Positions 63,888 to 64,000 of a stretch of 64,000 nucleotides of DNA are shown in pieces. The DNA is from Verrucomicrobiota bacterium (GTDB lineage Bacteria; Verrucomicrobiota; Verrucomicrobiia; CAIQCK01): contig JACRJX010000030.1 of NCBI GenBank assembly GCA_016235595.1, positions 33,260-97,259 of the forward strand, read 5' to 3'. Made by a program: the position numbers and the translations under genes. The notes beneath the pieces were generated by a model. That model did no database searches. It was not told the origin of the DNA and was given only the letters and a program-made list of their open reading frames with translations. Within the stretch, counting starts at the first letter, position 1. Every line of letters starts with the position of its first letter.

Positions 63888-64000
63888 ATGGCGAACATCC
63901 TTCAAGAAATCGAACAACAGATCGCCGGCGCCAAGCGCGGCGTCGCCAAGCAGAACGTCGGCACCGTCCGCGAAATCGGCGACGGCGTGGCCAAGATCGA
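63888..64000 (+). CDS. atpA: ATP synthase F1 subunit alpha (3' partial)
   Basis: The first 37 codons are present before the window ends: ILQEIEQQIAGAKRG, then VGTVREIGDGVAKI, which is the conserved start of the alpha beta-barrel. SD AGGAAA lies before the ATG, 15 bp after the delta stop. Confidence 0.95.
   Translation, partial: MANILQEIEQQIAGAKRGVAKQNVGTVREIGDGVAKI

Overview
The window is a GC-rich bacterial chromosome segment, most likely from the Verrucomicrobiota (Pedosphaera/Limisphaera-like). The reasons are a DUF1800/DUF1501 pair, several secreted PQQ-type beta-propeller proteins, a heparinase-like lyase fused to a propeller, DUF3300 and DUF2950 proteins, and an atpBEFHA operon start. 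This is inference from gene content; there is no rRNA gene to confirm it. No tRNA, insertion sequence, phage gene or CRISPR array was seen.

Layout. 1-1729: end of an L-arabinose-isomerase-like gene and an amidohydrolase. 1912-3222: two minus-strand genes that are each interrupted by one in-frame TGA exactly where the first cysteine of a CxxC motif is expected. One is a heavy-metal-associated (HMA) domain protein and the other a TlpA-like thioredoxin. Both have a hairpin downstream of the TGA that fits the bacterial SECIS pattern, so both are read here as selenoproteins. 3577-7616: an RsbW-type anti-sigma kinase, a STAS anti-anti-sigma factor, a ThDP-dependent enzyme and an iron-type alcohol dehydrogenase.

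7894-19302: a complete Wsp-like chemosensory operon (two MCPs, CheW, CheR-TPR, WspD-type CheW, CheA-REC, CheB), in which every gene from cheW onward overlaps the next by 4 bp. The final gene keeps a WspR-type receiver but carries a PP2C/SpoIIE phosphatase in place of the GGDEF domain. With the RsbW/STAS pair a few kb upstream, the likely output is partner switching rather than cyclic-di-GMP. 19362-34600: secreted propeller proteins, an enolase-superfamily enzyme, a gluzincin-like protein, nadK, tlyA, a Nif3-family gene, and DUF1800/DUF1501.

34693-46810: a PAS histidine kinase (plus strand) followed by a long minus-strand block. In transcription order the block holds a radical SAM/SPASM maturase, three small paralogous peptides, an ABC exporter, a solute-binding lipoprotein, a histidine kinase, a REC-GAF regulator and a subtilisin-like protease. 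The peptides share a conserved leader, have a His/Gly-rich middle, and end in four tandem Tyr-x-Asn triplets. This looks like a RiPP pathway making tandem three-residue cyclophanes, with its own export, sensing and possibly leader-processing genes. 47063-61576: hypothetical and lipoprotein genes, a DUF4091 protein, a thioredoxin, DUF3300/DUF2950, the 1597-residue lyase-propeller protein and an alpha/beta hydrolase. 61698-64000: atpB, atpE, atpF, atpH and the start of atpA.

The strongest candidates for something undescribed are the two UxxC selenoproteins, the YxN radical SAM peptide cluster, and the Wsp array rewired to a PP2C phosphatase.
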